DNA of 64,000 nucleotides from Haloferula helveola. Lineage in GTDB: Bacteria > Verrucomicrobiota > Verrucomicrobiia > Verrucomicrobiales > Akkermansiaceae. This document shows positions 19,761 through 29,678 of this stretch, piece after piece. The translations under genes and the position numbers were made by a program. The stretch lies in contig NZ_AP024702.1 of the NCBI RefSeq assembly GCF_037076345.1, positions 3,410,001-3,474,000 on the forward strand, given 5' to 3'. Position 1 is the stretch's first letter. Each line of letters begins with the position of its first letter. The notes under the pieces were generated by a model that was given only the letters and a program-made list of their open reading frames with translations, did no database searches and was not told where the DNA came from.

Positions 19761-19869
19761 GTCAGGGTTCAAGGGACTGAACGGCTACCGGATTCGGGGA
19801 AAGCGGGCGTTCCGCCTCGGGCAGGGTGACTTGATCCGCGCTGCGGGACGTCGTATGGAGGACCAACCC

Positions 19870-22800
19870 ATGAGAACCTTCGTCCATCGCCGCCGCCGAC
19901 TGCCCAGGGCGGGTCGTGCCGCTCTGCTGACTCTGCTGGTCGGGAGCGCATCCGCCCAGAGTCTGATCCATCATTGGAGGCTCGATGGCGACGCGACCGA
20001 TGCGGTGGGGTCGGCGGACGGAACCGAAAACGGAGGAATGACTTACGCCGTCGGGCAGTTCGGACAGGCGGCAAGCTTGGACGGGGCCGACGACTTCATC
20101 ACGACAGCGGCGGGTGCGCTGGTTCCGATCACCGACTGCACGCTGACCGCGTGGGTTTTCTGGGACGATGGCGACGATCGCGGACGGATCGCCGGTGGGC
20201 AGAGCGGAGGGAGTGAAGGTGAGGTGTTCAGCCTGAGCCGAAGCACCGCGGTTCAGGGCGGAACGGACCGGAAGCTGTTTCTGAATCTTCTGCCGAACGG
20301 AGGGCAGGGAGGCTCGATCACCGAGTCGGCGGACAGCACGATCTCCATCGGGACATGGATGCACGTCGCCTACACGGTCGACAGCACCAACGGCACCACG
20401 ATCTACCTCAACGGTGCACCGGTCGGAACCAACCCGACCCGCACGACCCACACCCCGGCCACCAATTTCGCGATCGGGGGACGGGCCGACGCGGCTCAGG
20501 ATTTCTTTGATGGCCTGATGGATGAGGTCGCGATCTTTTCCGGCGTGCTCGATGCCGCGCAGCTCTCGAACGTGATGTCGTTCGGCGCGGAGAATTTTGA
20601 CGCTCCACCCCAAGTCCTGTTGAGCCATTGGAAGCTCGACGAGACCAGCGGCCAGACCGCGGCGGACTCCGCGGGCGCCAGTCCGGGAACCCTCGGCATC
20701 TCCGCTTCGGCGGAGACCGAGGATCCGACGGTCAACCAGCCGGGGGTATTCGGCACCGCCTACCGTTTCGACACTGTGGATCTCGACCGGGTCGATGTCC
20801 CGAACTTCGCGCCCTTCGGAGGCTTCAATACAGGTTCGATCTGCGGGTGGTTCAAGAAGAGCAGCGCCACGCGTGGAGCGGTTCTCAGCTACGGCGAAGG
20901 TACGAGTTCGTCGGATCGCCTGGTCGTCGAACTTCAGGACACCGGAGTTCTCCGGTTGGTCATACGTGAGAACAACAGCAACCTGATTGAGCTCCAGACG
21001 ACCGCCACCTACCTCGACGACGTGTGGCATCACTTCGCGTGGGTGCAGGATGGCTCGGGCGTCACGCTCTACCTCGACGGGGCGGAGGTGACTTCGTTCG
21101 GGATCGAAACCAACGGCAGCGCGTGGTTCGACAGCGTCACGAACGTCGGGCAGATGACCCTCGGCTACGAGGCGCGCACGGGAGGCGTGCAGTTGCCGTT
21201 CGGCGGCTCGGTCGACGACATCGCGATTTTCTCCCGCCCCATCACGACGCAGGAACTGGCGAACATCATCAGCAGTGGTGCGGAGAGCTACGACACCGAT
21301 GCCACGGCTCCGACGATCACCGCTCTCAGCCCGGATGGCGATACGGGTGTCTATCCCGCGTCGTCTTTGGTGGCGACTTTCAGCGAGAACATCGTGCTGA
21401 CCGGGCTTGGCACGATCACGATCACCGACACCGATGATGGAAGCGGCACCCAGGTCATCAGCCTGCCGGACGCGGGACAGGTTACGGTCGCGGGAAACAC
21501 CCTGACCGTGAATCCGTCCACCAATCTCGAGTTCGGCGCCAATTTCGAAGTGGTGATCAGCGCCGATGCGATCGAGGACGGCGCCTCGCCACCGAATTCC
21601 TTTGCCGGCACCAGCGGCGGACAGTGGACCTTCAGCGTCGCTGCGGAGGATCTCAGCGCTCCGGTGATCACGCTCAAGAGTCCGCTAGACGACGCGATCG
21701 ATGTCTCCCGCGCGTCGGACATCGTGGCGACTTTCGACGACCCGATTCTCGTCGGCAGCGGCAACATCGTGATCAAGGACCTGTTCGATGACTCGACGAC
21801 CCAGACGATCGCGGTCACCGATCCTTCGCAGGTCAGCGTTTCGGGCAACGTCCTCACGATCGATCCGTCGACCCTCCTCAGCGCCGACCGGGCCTATGCG
21901 GTGCAGATCGATGCGGGCGCGGTGAAGAACTATACGGACGTCGGCTTCGGCGGTATCTCAAATGCGGACGTCACGACATGGAACTTCCAAACGCGCGAGC
22001 TCAGCCCGAATGTCGTCTTCATCCTCGGCGACGACCAGGCGTGGTACGACTACAGCTTCATGCGTCGGCCATCGGTCGAGCAGACGGCGATCAACATGAA
22101 CCCGTCGATCTATCAGGTCGCCGAGACGCCGGCCATCGACAGTCTGGCCGATCAGGGCATTGTCTTCACCCACGGTTACACGCCGCCGATCTGCCGGCCC
22201 TCGCTGGCCTCGATGGTGACCGGAGCCTATCCGCACCAGACCCTGATCACCGGCAACGATCCGGCGAGCGGGCCGGATACGGCGGTCGAGGACCGGATGC
22301 AGGTGATGAATCCGCTTCCACGGACGCTTGCCGACGAGCTGGGCTACACGAGTTTCCAGACGGGAAAATGGTGGGAAGGCGACTTCGCCAACGGCGGCTT
22401 CACCCACGGCGACACCGTCAACAGCACCGCGGGTGGGACCGAGCCACCGCAGTGGAGCGGCGGCAAGCCGGGCTACGTCACCGCGAGACACGGCGATTGG
22501 GGCCTGATGGCCGGCCGGGTTGATTACGTGAACGACGTGGCCGCTCCCGCCAGCCCGATCCCATACGCCAACACGATCCAGACGGCGACCGACTTCATCG
22601 ATGCCCAGGTCACCGGCGAGCAGCCGTTCTTCCTCTGGTACGCGCCGTTTCTTCCGCACACGCCCCACGACCCGCCGACCGGATTGATCAGCAAGTACGA
22701 TGCGCTCATCAGCGAGCCGAACGAGACGGGCGACTACTTCGCGAAGTACTATGCCAACATCGAACGCTTCGACGGCGGGGTGGGCGCGCTTCTCGATCAC

Positions 22801-23778
22801 CTCGACACCGCGGGGATCGCGGACAACACGATCGTGGTGCTGATCTGCGACAACGGCTGGATCAACCGCGACAATGCCAGCGCCTATGATGCGAGGTCGA
22901 AGCAGACGCCTTACCAAGGCGGCATCCGCACCCCGATCATCGTTCGCTGGCCCGATCAGATCAAGGCGGGCGGCGCGATCGAGCCGCAGATCGTTACCAC
23001 GCCGGTGAGTGTGGTTGATCTGGCCCCGACGGTCCTTGGCGCGCTCGATCTTGTTCCGACTCCGGAAATGACCGGCCTCGATCTGCTCGACCTCGGTGCG
23101 GTCGGCGCGCGCGACACGGTGTTCACCGAAGACAGCTCGCATGACATCGCCGACCTCAATGACCCTAGCCAATCGCTCGAGTCGCGGGTGGCGATCCGCG
23201 ACGGCTGGAAGCTGATCCTGTTCACCACCGGTGTGGCCGAGCTGTATCATCTGTTCGATGCCTCGACCGGCAATGCGATCGATCCGTTCGAGACCAACGA
23301 CCTTTCGGCATCGAATCCGGGGCTCGTCAACGAGCTGACGGCGGCGATCGTCAATTGGTACTCGGTCGGGACGAAGACATTCGCCACGTGGATCGGTGAT
23401 CCCGGGTTTGGTCTGGCCGGTGGAGACCAAGGCTTCGATCTCGATCCGGACGGCGACAACCTCGCCAACGGTCTCGAGTCGTGGTTCGGCACCCATCCGG
23501 GCGAGTTCAACCCGGGTCTGGCGAGCGTCGAGGTCACGGCCGGCAATCTGAGCTTCACGCACCCGATCAGCCCGAATCCTCCGACCGATCTGGTCGGCTA
23601 CTACGAATGGTCTCCGAACCTGACCGATTGGTATGCCGGTGACGGCATCGATGGTCCGGGCGGCGGCCTGACCGTTACGATCTCGTCAGTGATCGACAAT
23701 TCGACTGCCACGGTGACGGCCGCGCCGAGCCAGCCGGTGCCGAGCATCTTCGTGAGGGCCGGGGTGGTCCAACCCTAG
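19870..23778 (+). CDS. exported LamG / Ig-like protein fused to a sulfatase
   Basis: 1302 residues. The chosen ATG has a GGAGG ribosome-binding site eight bases upstream. Order: signal peptide; two LamG domains (about 25-240 and 249-475); two SbsA-type Ig domains (482-595 and 597-705); a type I sulfatase (about 711-1165, NVVFILGDDQAWYDY; LICDNGWINRDNA); an Asp-rich hinge (DLDPDGDNLANG); and a C-terminal module ending SIFVRAGVVQP. The formylglycine site reads ICRPSLASMVTG: the Cys (near residue 775) and Pro are kept, but the canonical Arg at +4 is Leu. It probably removes sulfate from a polysaccharide. Confidence 0.85.
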   Translation: MRTFVHRRRRLPRAGRAALLTLLVGSASAQSLIHHWRLDGDATDAVGSADGTENGGMTYAVGQFGQAASLDGADDFITTAAGALVPITDCTLTAWVFWDDGDDRGRIAGGQSGGSEGEVFSLSRSTAVQGGTDRKLFLNLLPNGGQGGSITESADSTISIGTWMHVAYTVDSTNGTTIYLNGAPVGTNPTRTTHTPATNFAIGGRADAAQDFFDGLMDEVAIFSGVLDAAQLSNVMSFGAENFDAPPQVLLSHWKLDETSGQTAADSAGASPGTLGISASAETEDPTVNQPGVFGTAYRFDTVDLDRVDVPNFAPFGGFNTGSICGWFKKSSATRGAVLSYGEGTSSSDRLVVELQDTGVLRLVIRENNSNLIELQTTATYLDDVWHHFAWVQDGSGVTLYLDGAEVTSFGIETNGSAWFDSVTNVGQMTLGYEARTGGVQLPFGGSVDDIAIFSRPITTQELANIISSGAESYDTDATAPTITALSPDGDTGVYPASSLVATFSENIVLTGLGTITITDTDDGSGTQVISLPDAGQVTVAGNTLTVNPSTNLEFGANFEVVISADAIEDGASPPNSFAGTSGGQWTFSVAAEDLSAPVITLKSPLDDAIDVSRASDIVATFDDPILVGSGNIVIKDLFDDSTTQTIAVTDPSQVSVSGNVLTIDPSTLLSADRAYAVQIDAGAVKNYTDVGFGGISNADVTTWNFQTRELSPNVVFILGDDQAWYDYSFMRRPSVEQTAINMNPSIYQVAETPAIDSLADQGIVFTHGYTPPICRPSLASMVTGAYPHQTLITGNDPASGPDTAVEDRMQVMNPLPRTLADELGYTSFQTGKWWEGDFANGGFTHGDTVNSTAGGTEPPQWSGGKPGYVTARHGDWGLMAGRVDYVNDVAAPASPIPYANTIQTATDFIDAQVTGEQPFFLWYAPFLPHTPHDPPTGLISKYDALISEPNETGDYFAKYYANIERFDGGVGALLDHLDTAGIADNTIVVLICDNGWINRDNASAYDARSKQTPYQGGIRTPIIVRWPDQIKAGGAIEPQIVTTPVSVVDLAPTVLGALDLVPTPEMTGLDLLDLGAVGARDTVFTEDSSHDIADLNDPSQSLESRVAIRDGWKLILFTTGVAELYHLFDASTGNAIDPFETNDLSASNPGLVNELTAAIVNWYSVGTKTFATWIGDPGFGLAGGDQGFDLDPDGDNLANGLESWFGTHPGEFNPGLASVEVTAGNLSFTHPISPNPPTDLVGYYEWSPNLTDWYAGDGIDGPGGGLTVTISSVIDNSTATVTAAPSQPVPSIFVRAGVVQP

Positions 23779-23863
23779 GATACTACTGCCCTCAGGCGCG
23801 CTTTTGGGTGGCGCCATCGCGGTCGGGTGCTACCCCTGAGGAGGGTTGTATCCTGACCACGTG

Positions 23864-24256
23864 ATGAAATCGAAATTCCTGACCACCTTTGCCGTTCTCG
23901 GATGCCTGCCGCTTTGTCAGTGCGTCGTCGAGGAACCCGAAACGACCACCGGAAACAACAGCCTGACGCCTGTCGAACGGCCGAGCTACGGCGAGCCTCT
24001 GACTGCTCAGACCGGCCCCGGAAGCGTCACCATCCGCGAAGGTGGCCGCTTCGTTGCCACCATTCCCACCGCCCGTCCGAACGTCGAAGAAACCCGCTGG
24101 TATGCCGAGCAGGAGCAGATCGTGGTGAAGTCCCGCGGCAATCACGGACCCGCAACCGTGCAGCTCTTCAACAGCCGCACCGGCCAGCAGCTCGGCAGTG
24201 TGATGGCGTACGAGGCCGCCAACGGTCCGGCATGGGCGCAGAGCATGGCCGAATAA
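23864..24256 (+). CDS. small predicted lipoprotein
   Basis: 130 residues. A short signal peptide ends in a lipobox-like LPLCQC. The mature part is a small beta-rich domain (about 45-130; VTIREGGRFVATIPTARP... QLFNSRTGQQLGSVMAYE) with no recognised family. An upstream in-frame start at 23846 is possible, but the chosen ATG gives the better signal peptide. It is followed after 20 bases by another exported protein gene and may be co-transcribed with it. Function unknown. Confidence 0.6.
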   Translation: MKSKFLTTFAVLGCLPLCQCVVEEPETTTGNNSLTPVERPSYGEPLTAQTGPGSVTIREGGRFVATIPTARPNVEETRWYAEQEQIVVKSRGNHGPATVQLFNSRTGQQLGSVMAYEAANGPAWAQSMAE

Positions 24257-24276
24257 CCCGAAACCCCCGACCTACC

Positions 24277-24915
24277 ATGAACCTCCGATTTGCCACCCTT
24301 TCCGTTTCCGCCGCTCTGGTCGCATCCGCGATTGCCGAAGATGCCACCACGCGGATCCAGTTCGAGGCCGGCACCTCCCAAGCTGTCGTCACCGGCAAGG
24401 TGACCGGCCGCGACGGCACGATCTACAAGCTCAATGCCAAGGAAGGCCAGTTCCTCCTGGTCCAGGTGCTGCCGGAGGGCAAGGGCGCCGATTTCAATAT
24501 CTTCATCCCCGGCAAGGGACCGGGCGATGAGGCGCTCTTCAATTCATCGACCGGCGGGCGGACCTACATCGGCCAGCTTTACAAGACCGGTGACCATTCG
24601 ATCCTCGTCTATCAGAACCGTGCCGCCGCACGTCGCGGCGAAACGGCCGACTACAAGATGCTCGTTCGCGTCACGGACAAGAAGCCGGAGCCGGAGGAAG
24701 TGCCAGCGACCGGACCGGTGCCGCAGAAGGTCATCGATGACTGCCTCGCCGAGCTTCGCAAGATGGTGGGCGAGAAAGAGATGAAGGTGAAGAAAGCCGA
24801 GCGCGGCGAGAACTCGTTCATCATCGACGTCGATGTCGAGGGTGTGCCGGAACCGTGGCGCTGCTTCCACGACGGCACCAAATGCACCGGCACTGAGTAT
24901 CAGGGTGAGGGCTGA
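24277..24915 (+). CDS. exported protein resembling a g-type lysozyme inhibitor (PliG-like) domain
   Basis: 212 residues with a signal peptide (cleavage near ASAIAED). Residues about 25-135 follow the pattern of the PliG-like beta-sandwich family (FEAGTSQAVVTGKVTGRDG ... GDHSILVYQNRAAARRGE ... YKMLVRV). The C-terminal 70 residues (PQKVIDDCLAELRKMVGEKE...) form a second small domain containing two cysteines. Proteins of this type bind lysozyme or other ligands in the periplasm. The family call is a pattern match from memory and is moderate at best. Confidence 0.55.
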   Translation: MNLRFATLSVSAALVASAIAEDATTRIQFEAGTSQAVVTGKVTGRDGTIYKLNAKEGQFLLVQVLPEGKGADFNIFIPGKGPGDEALFNSSTGGRTYIGQLYKTGDHSILVYQNRAAARRGETADYKMLVRVTDKKPEPEEVPATGPVPQKVIDDCLAELRKMVGEKEMKVKKAERGENSFIIDVDVEGVPEPWRCFHDGTKCTGTEYQGEG

Positions 24916-24997
24916 GGGGTGAGTGCATGGGAGTCGTCCGGCCGTGTGGAAAGCGGTCGCCCACCCGATCGAGTCCACTTCTCTTTTCCCGAAACCC

Positions 24998-26569
24998 ATG
25001 AAACTCCTTCTTCCGCTGCTTCTGACGCTCGGCCTCGTCCGCGCTGCCGAGAATCCGCCGAACGTCGTCTTCATCCTCGCGGATGACCTCGGTATCACCG
25101 ATATCGGAGCCTACGCACGTCACTTCAACGAGGTCGGTGAGGGCCAGCTCTACTTTGAGACGCCCCACCTCGATCGGCTTGTTTCGGACGGGATCGCGTT
25201 CTCGCAGTCGTATGCGAACCAGCTCTGCTCGCCGACGCGTGCCGCGATCCTGACCGGCCGCATCGCCTCGCGCCTCGGTGTCACCACCGCCACGCCGAAC
25301 ACCCAAACCTACTACAACCAAAGTAGGAAGGTTCCCGACGGCTACGATCCCCACGACGCGTTCGCCCACAAGGACCCGATCCCCGGTCCGCTACCGTGGC
25401 GCAATGCCCACAGCAACACGGCTCTGGATCCTTCGGTCCCGACGTGGCCGAAGGTGCTCGGCAGCCATGACTGTGCCTTTCTCGGCAAGTGGCACCTCGG
25501 TGGTCACGGCGCACCCGAACGTCAACCGGCCGCCCACGGTTTCCGCGAACTCGCGTTCTTCGATGCCGGCGGATCGAAATACTTCAACTGGCAGGGCGAC
25601 TGGAACCGCACCAAGCCCTTCTTCCCCACCATGCCCGGGAAGTTCAGAGCCGGGCAGGCCGGTCCGCCGACCGACCACGACTACCTGACCGATGACCTGA
25701 GCTTGAGGGCGGTGCGCTTCATCGAGAGCCGCAAAGGAAAGGAGCGGCCGTTTGTCCTCTACTACTGTCCCTTCGCGGTGCACACGCCTTTCCAGGCTCC
25801 GAAGCCGGGTGTCGATCACTTCAACGCGAAGAAGCAGCGTGGGAACCTCGGCAGGACGAACGCGACCTACGCGGAAATGGTGAAGCGGCTCGACGCGTCG
25901 GTCGGGGAGATCCGGGAGACGCTCGTACGGACCGGGCTGGCGAAGAACACCATCCTGATTTTCACCTCGGACAATGGCGGCGTCGAATACACCGATCCTC
26001 CTGCGACCGACAACCAACCCTTCAAGGGCGGCAAGGCCTGCCTCTACGAAGGCGGCGTGAGGGTGCCGACCGTTGTCTGGCAGCCGAGCCGCTTCGAAGG
26101 CGGGAAGTGGTGCGACGCGGTCGTCGACTGCACCGACTTCCTGCCGACGGTCGCGGAGCTGACCGGCAACCCGCTCCCGGACGATCTCGACGGCCGGAGC
26201 ATGCTCCCGCTTCTCGCCGATCCGTCCTCACCGGGAGCCGAGCGGACCTTGATCTGGCACTACCCCTTCAATGTGAAAGTCATGCATCCCGACGACGGGA
26301 TTCCGCTCCCGCCGCACTCGGCGATCCGCGTCGGCGACCACAAGCTGATCTGGAATTGGCACGGTCGGCTCGAGCTCTATGACATTCCGAAAGACCCGGG
26401 CGAGTCGCGGGACCTTTCGAAGGAAATGCCGGAGCTGACGGCACGCCTGCATGAACGGCTCAAGGGCTGGCTCAAGTCGAACGTCGCCCCGCGCTACATG
26501 CCGGTCCGGGACGAGTCGGTGAGCCCGGATGCCGCGGGTGGAGCCTTCCCGTTTCGCGACCTCCGCTAG
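24998..26569 (+). CDS. exported type I sulfatase
   Basis: 523 residues with a signal peptide (LLPLLLTLGLVRAAEN). The N-terminal metal-binding motif is VVFILADDLGITDIG. The formylglycine site is the canonical CSPTRAAILTGR. Later motifs are LGKWHLGGHG and FTSDNGGVEYTDPPATDN. The C-terminal part (LELYDIPKDPGESRDLSKE) is typical of Bacteroidetes/Verrucomicrobia polysaccharide sulfatases. It needs an anaerobic sulfatase-maturating enzyme or equivalent, which is not in this window. Substrate unknown; the neighbouring pectin enzymes suggest an acidic glycan. Confidence 0.92.
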   Translation: MKLLLPLLLTLGLVRAAENPPNVVFILADDLGITDIGAYARHFNEVGEGQLYFETPHLDRLVSDGIAFSQSYANQLCSPTRAAILTGRIASRLGVTTATPNTQTYYNQSRKVPDGYDPHDAFAHKDPIPGPLPWRNAHSNTALDPSVPTWPKVLGSHDCAFLGKWHLGGHGAPERQPAAHGFRELAFFDAGGSKYFNWQGDWNRTKPFFPTMPGKFRAGQAGPPTDHDYLTDDLSLRAVRFIESRKGKERPFVLYYCPFAVHTPFQAPKPGVDHFNAKKQRGNLGRTNATYAEMVKRLDASVGEIRETLVRTGLAKNTILIFTSDNGGVEYTDPPATDNQPFKGGKACLYEGGVRVPTVVWQPSRFEGGKWCDAVVDCTDFLPTVAELTGNPLPDDLDGRSMLPLLADPSSPGAERTLIWHYPFNVKVMHPDDGIPLPPHSAIRVGDHKLIWNWHGRLELYDIPKDPGESRDLSKEMPELTARLHERLKGWLKSNVAPRYMPVRDESVSPDAAGGAFPFRDLR

Positions 26570-26630
26570 ACTGCATGTTTCGCGGAGTGATGTGACATTT
26601 GAAGAGTCAGCTGACTTTTTCTGGCACGGA

Positions 26631-26703
26631 TGGACCGCGAGCTTCAGCTCGCCCCGGAACCCGAGCTGCCGACATGACGGGGCGAGCTGAAGCTCGCGGT
26701 CCA
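26631..26703. repeat. long perfect inverted repeat, member of a dispersed palindrome family
   Basis: A 25-bp perfect inverted repeat (26631-26655 against 26679-26703) begins TGGACCGCGAGCTTCAGCTC. A second copy with the same arm lies at 51347-51409. It sits in a 293-base gap between the sulfatase and the oxygenase gene. Otherwise I see only AT-poor spacer there. Confidence 0.85.
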
Positions 26704-26862
26704 TTCCAACCCAACCCTTCTCCGCCCGGATCTCCGGACGGCATTTCATGAAGGCGGACCAGGCCCGGCCCGGCCACCGTACGAATTGGATCGACAAGAT
26801 TCTTCGCCGGGTGTTTTTGAGCGCCGTCCGCCGACCCGACCCAACCGTCGGGTGGCCGTTGA

Positions 26863-27489
26863 TTGAGCCCGACAGCAATCGATTCCAGTCCCGCGGTGGT
26901 GGAGGGCCTGCAAGCCCGGGGATGGGTGCGCCTTGATGGCTTCCTTTCGGAAACGGACGCCCGCGAACTATCCGCCGAAAGCGTGGAAGCATGGGAGTCG
27001 GGCGAGTTTCGCAAGGCCGGTGTCGGCCGCGGCGAGCAACGCGTGATCCGTGAGGACATCCGCCGCGACCACGTGCTGTGGCTGGAGCCGGGGACGGCCG
27101 GTCCCGCCGCGCAACGCTATCTCGCGAAACTCGAGGAACTGCGCAGTGCGATCAACCGCAGTCTGTTTCTCGGGCTGTTCGATTTCGAAGGGCACTTCGC
27201 GGTCTATCCGCCGGGTGCGTTTTACAAGGCCCACCTCGACCGCCACCGGGGCACCGCCGACCGCGTGGTGACGGCGATCCTTTACCTCAACGACGGCTGG
27301 GTGCCCGCGGACGGCGGACGCCTCAAGCTCTGGACCGAACCCGGCTCGCAGGAGGGGCCGGCGGAGTGGGTCGAGCCGAAGCTCGGAACACTGGTCGTCT
27401 TTCTTGCCGGCGACCACTGGCACGAAGTCGAGATGGCTTCGCGCACCCGCATGAGCGTGACCGGCTGGTTCCGGGTTCGTGGAGCCTGA
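26863..27489 (+). CDS. 2-oxoglutarate/Fe(II)-dependent oxygenase (prolyl 4-hydroxylase-like)
   Basis: 208 residues from a TTG start. The jelly-roll catalytic core is at about 95-208. Iron ligands are visible as H-x-D in FYKAHLDRHRG and a distal His in DHWHEVEM, and the 2-oxoglutarate-binding Arg probably lies in SRTRMSVTGWFR. The N-terminal part (VEGLQARGWVRLDGFLSE) is also typical. The family hydroxylates proline or other side chains on proteins or small molecules. No operon partner is evident. An internal GTG at about residue 12 is an alternative start. Confidence 0.8.
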   Translation: MSPTAIDSSPAVVEGLQARGWVRLDGFLSETDARELSAESVEAWESGEFRKAGVGRGEQRVIREDIRRDHVLWLEPGTAGPAAQRYLAKLEELRSAINRSLFLGLFDFEGHFAVYPPGAFYKAHLDRHRGTADRVVTAILYLNDGWVPADGGRLKLWTEPGSQEGPAEWVEPKLGTLVVFLAGDHWHEVEMASRTRMSVTGWFRVRGA

Positions 27490-27661
27490 ACGCCACGTCG
27501 CGCTGCGTGTCGCAGTTCATGGAGCGCTGGCTTCAGCCGGCCCCGGAGCCCCGGCGAGCAAAGTGCTCGCACCCCTCAGGTGCTCCGCCTTCGGGATCAG
27601 CCGTCCCGCTAACCCGTTTGGGTCTGTAGGATCGCGAAATCGGCCCCCGTAGCTTGGCTCC

Positions 27662-29674
27662 ATGGTCTGCCGATTCGCCTGTTCCCTTGCTCTCGCCATC
27701 TGCGCCGTTGATGCCTCTGACACATGGACGGTGAGTGCCGACGGCCTTGGCGACTTCAAAACCCTTCAGGCTGCCATCGACAAAGTCCCCGAAGGCAAGA
27801 GCACCGCGATACGGATCCGCCTGATGCCCGGCCTCTATGTGGAACGGGTGATGATCCCGCGAAGCAAGGGACCGATCCATCTCTTCGGCGATGATGCGGA
27901 AACCACCGTGATCACTTTCAACAACTCCGCGGAGACACTGGATGACCGGGGACGCAAGATCGGGACTTCGCGTAGCGCGAGCGTGTTCATCGAGTCGGAT
28001 GGCTTCCGGGCGAGGAACGTGACCTTCGAAAACAGCCACGGTCGCGGCAGCCAGGCGCTGGCGGTGAATGTCAGCGGCGACCGCGCCGCATTCGATGGCT
28101 GCCGTTTCGTCGGTTACCAGGACACCCTGCTTCTCAATCGCGGACGGCAGTACTTCGAGAACTGCCTCATCACAGGCGACGTCGACTTCATCTTCGGGGA
28201 AGCAACCGCGTTCTTCGAGAACTGCACGATTCACTGCCGGGGGAGCGGCTACATCACGGCCGCATCGACGCAGGAGAAGGACGAGTATGGCTTCGTCTTC
28301 CGCCGATGTCGGATCACCGCGGACGAAGGGGACTGGCAGTTCTTCCTCGGGCGTCCTTGGCGGCCCCACGGCGCGGTGATGTGGCTGGACTGCGAGATGT
28401 CGGACCGCGTCCGACCGGAAGGCTGGGACAACTGGAGGAACCCGGAGAACGAGAAGACCGCCCGCTACGTCGAATGGCGTACTCGCGGTACGGACACCGG
28501 GCAGCGCGTCAAGTGGGCGGGCACCCTCACCGATCGCGAGGCCCGTTCGGTCACGCCCTACCGCGTGCTGCGGAAATGGGACGCGCCGCACACGCTCGAG
28601 CCGGCAAGGGTGGCGGCATTGCGGGACGATCTGCGCCCGGCATGGGAGAGCTACATTTCCGAATCAGCCCGCCGGATGGAGGCCGACCGGGCCGCACTTG
28701 CCGCCGAATTGAAGCGTGAGGGGCGAAAGATCCCGTTGCTTCCTCCGGATGGCCCGGATTTCAAGCTGCGGTCGCGGGCGGATGCGAAGTGGTTTGCTGG
28801 CGACGAGGCCCGCCGGTTGGCCGAGGCGGCGATCTCCTTCCAGACACCCGCCGGCGGATGGTCGAAGCACGTGCGGCTCGATCAGGGGCCACGCAAGCCG
28901 GGGATGCACTGGACGGCACAAGGCGGCGAGTCCGGCTGGCACTACGTCGGGACGATCGATAACCGCTCGACCACCGAACAGCTGAAATTGTTGCGCGGCG
29001 TGGCCGAGCACTTGCCCGCGGCGAAGGAGTCTTTTCTCAAAGGCATCGACTACCTGCTGGTCGCGCAGTTTCCCAATGGCGGCTGGCCCCAGGTGTATCC
29101 GCTTGAAGGCGGATATCATGACCACGTGACCTTCAACGACAACGCCATGCTGCATGTGCTCGAGCTGTTTCGCGATCTGCTTGCGGATCCGCCTGAGTTC
29201 ATTGAGCCCAAACGGCTGGCTGCGGTCAGGTCGGCCTTCGAGAAGGGGATTGAGTGTGTGCTCGATGCGCAGGTCAGGACCGATGGGGAGCGGACCGTCT
29301 GGTGCGCGCAGCACGACCCGCTCACGCTTGAGCCGGTCGAGGCGCGGCTGATGGAACCGGCCTCGCTCAGTGGCGGAGAGAGCGCCGCGCTGGTTGCTTT
29401 TCTGATGGGATTGGAGAACCCGTCGCCCGAGGTCCGGCAGGCGGTCGAAGCGGCACTCGACTGGTTCGAGAGCCACGAACTGGAAACGACGGACAACGAT
29501 CGCCGATGGGCGAGGTTCTACGACCCGGTCACCGGGCAACCGATTTTCCCCGGCGCCGACGGGATCATCTACGGGAGCTTCGACGAGATGGCGAAGCACC
29601 ACCCGGTCGGCTACGACTACTTCTCCGGCAAGCCGGCCGACCTGCTCAAGCGCCGCGGGAAGTGGAGCCGGTAG
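27662..29674 (+). CDS. bifunctional pectin methylesterase (CE8)-pectate lyase (PL10)
   Basis: 670 residues with a signal peptide. The CE8 domain is at about 20-315, with motifs YQDTLL (residue ~155), GDVDFIFGEATAFFE (~178) and FLGRPWRPHG (~230) that carry the catalytic Asp pair and the substrate Arg. After a charged linker, the PL10 pectate lyase domain covers about 375-665 (WFAGDEARRLAEAAISFQTP, NGGWPQVYPLEGGYHDHVTF). The first domain removes methyl esters from pectin, and the second cleaves the resulting polygalacturonate by beta-elimination. Putting both in one polypeptide couples consecutive steps. It lies among sulfatase and esterase genes. Confidence 0.93.
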   Translation: MVCRFACSLALAICAVDASDTWTVSADGLGDFKTLQAAIDKVPEGKSTAIRIRLMPGLYVERVMIPRSKGPIHLFGDDAETTVITFNNSAETLDDRGRKIGTSRSASVFIESDGFRARNVTFENSHGRGSQALAVNVSGDRAAFDGCRFVGYQDTLLLNRGRQYFENCLITGDVDFIFGEATAFFENCTIHCRGSGYITAASTQEKDEYGFVFRRCRITADEGDWQFFLGRPWRPHGAVMWLDCEMSDRVRPEGWDNWRNPENEKTARYVEWRTRGTDTGQRVKWAGTLTDREARSVTPYRVLRKWDAPHTLEPARVAALRDDLRPAWESYISESARRMEADRAALAAELKREGRKIPLLPPDGPDFKLRSRADAKWFAGDEARRLAEAAISFQTPAGGWSKHVRLDQGPRKPGMHWTAQGGESGWHYVGTIDNRSTTEQLKLLRGVAEHLPAAKESFLKGIDYLLVAQFPNGGWPQVYPLEGGYHDHVTFNDNAMLHVLELFRDLLADPPEFIEPKRLAAVRSAFEKGIECVLDAQVRTDGERTVWCAQHDPLTLEPVEARLMEPASLSGGESAALVAFLMGLENPSPEVRQAVEAALDWFESHELETTDNDRRWARFYDPVTGQPIFPGADGIIYGSFDEMAKHHPVGYDYFSGKPADLLKRRGKWSR

Positions 29675-29678
29675 GGGA

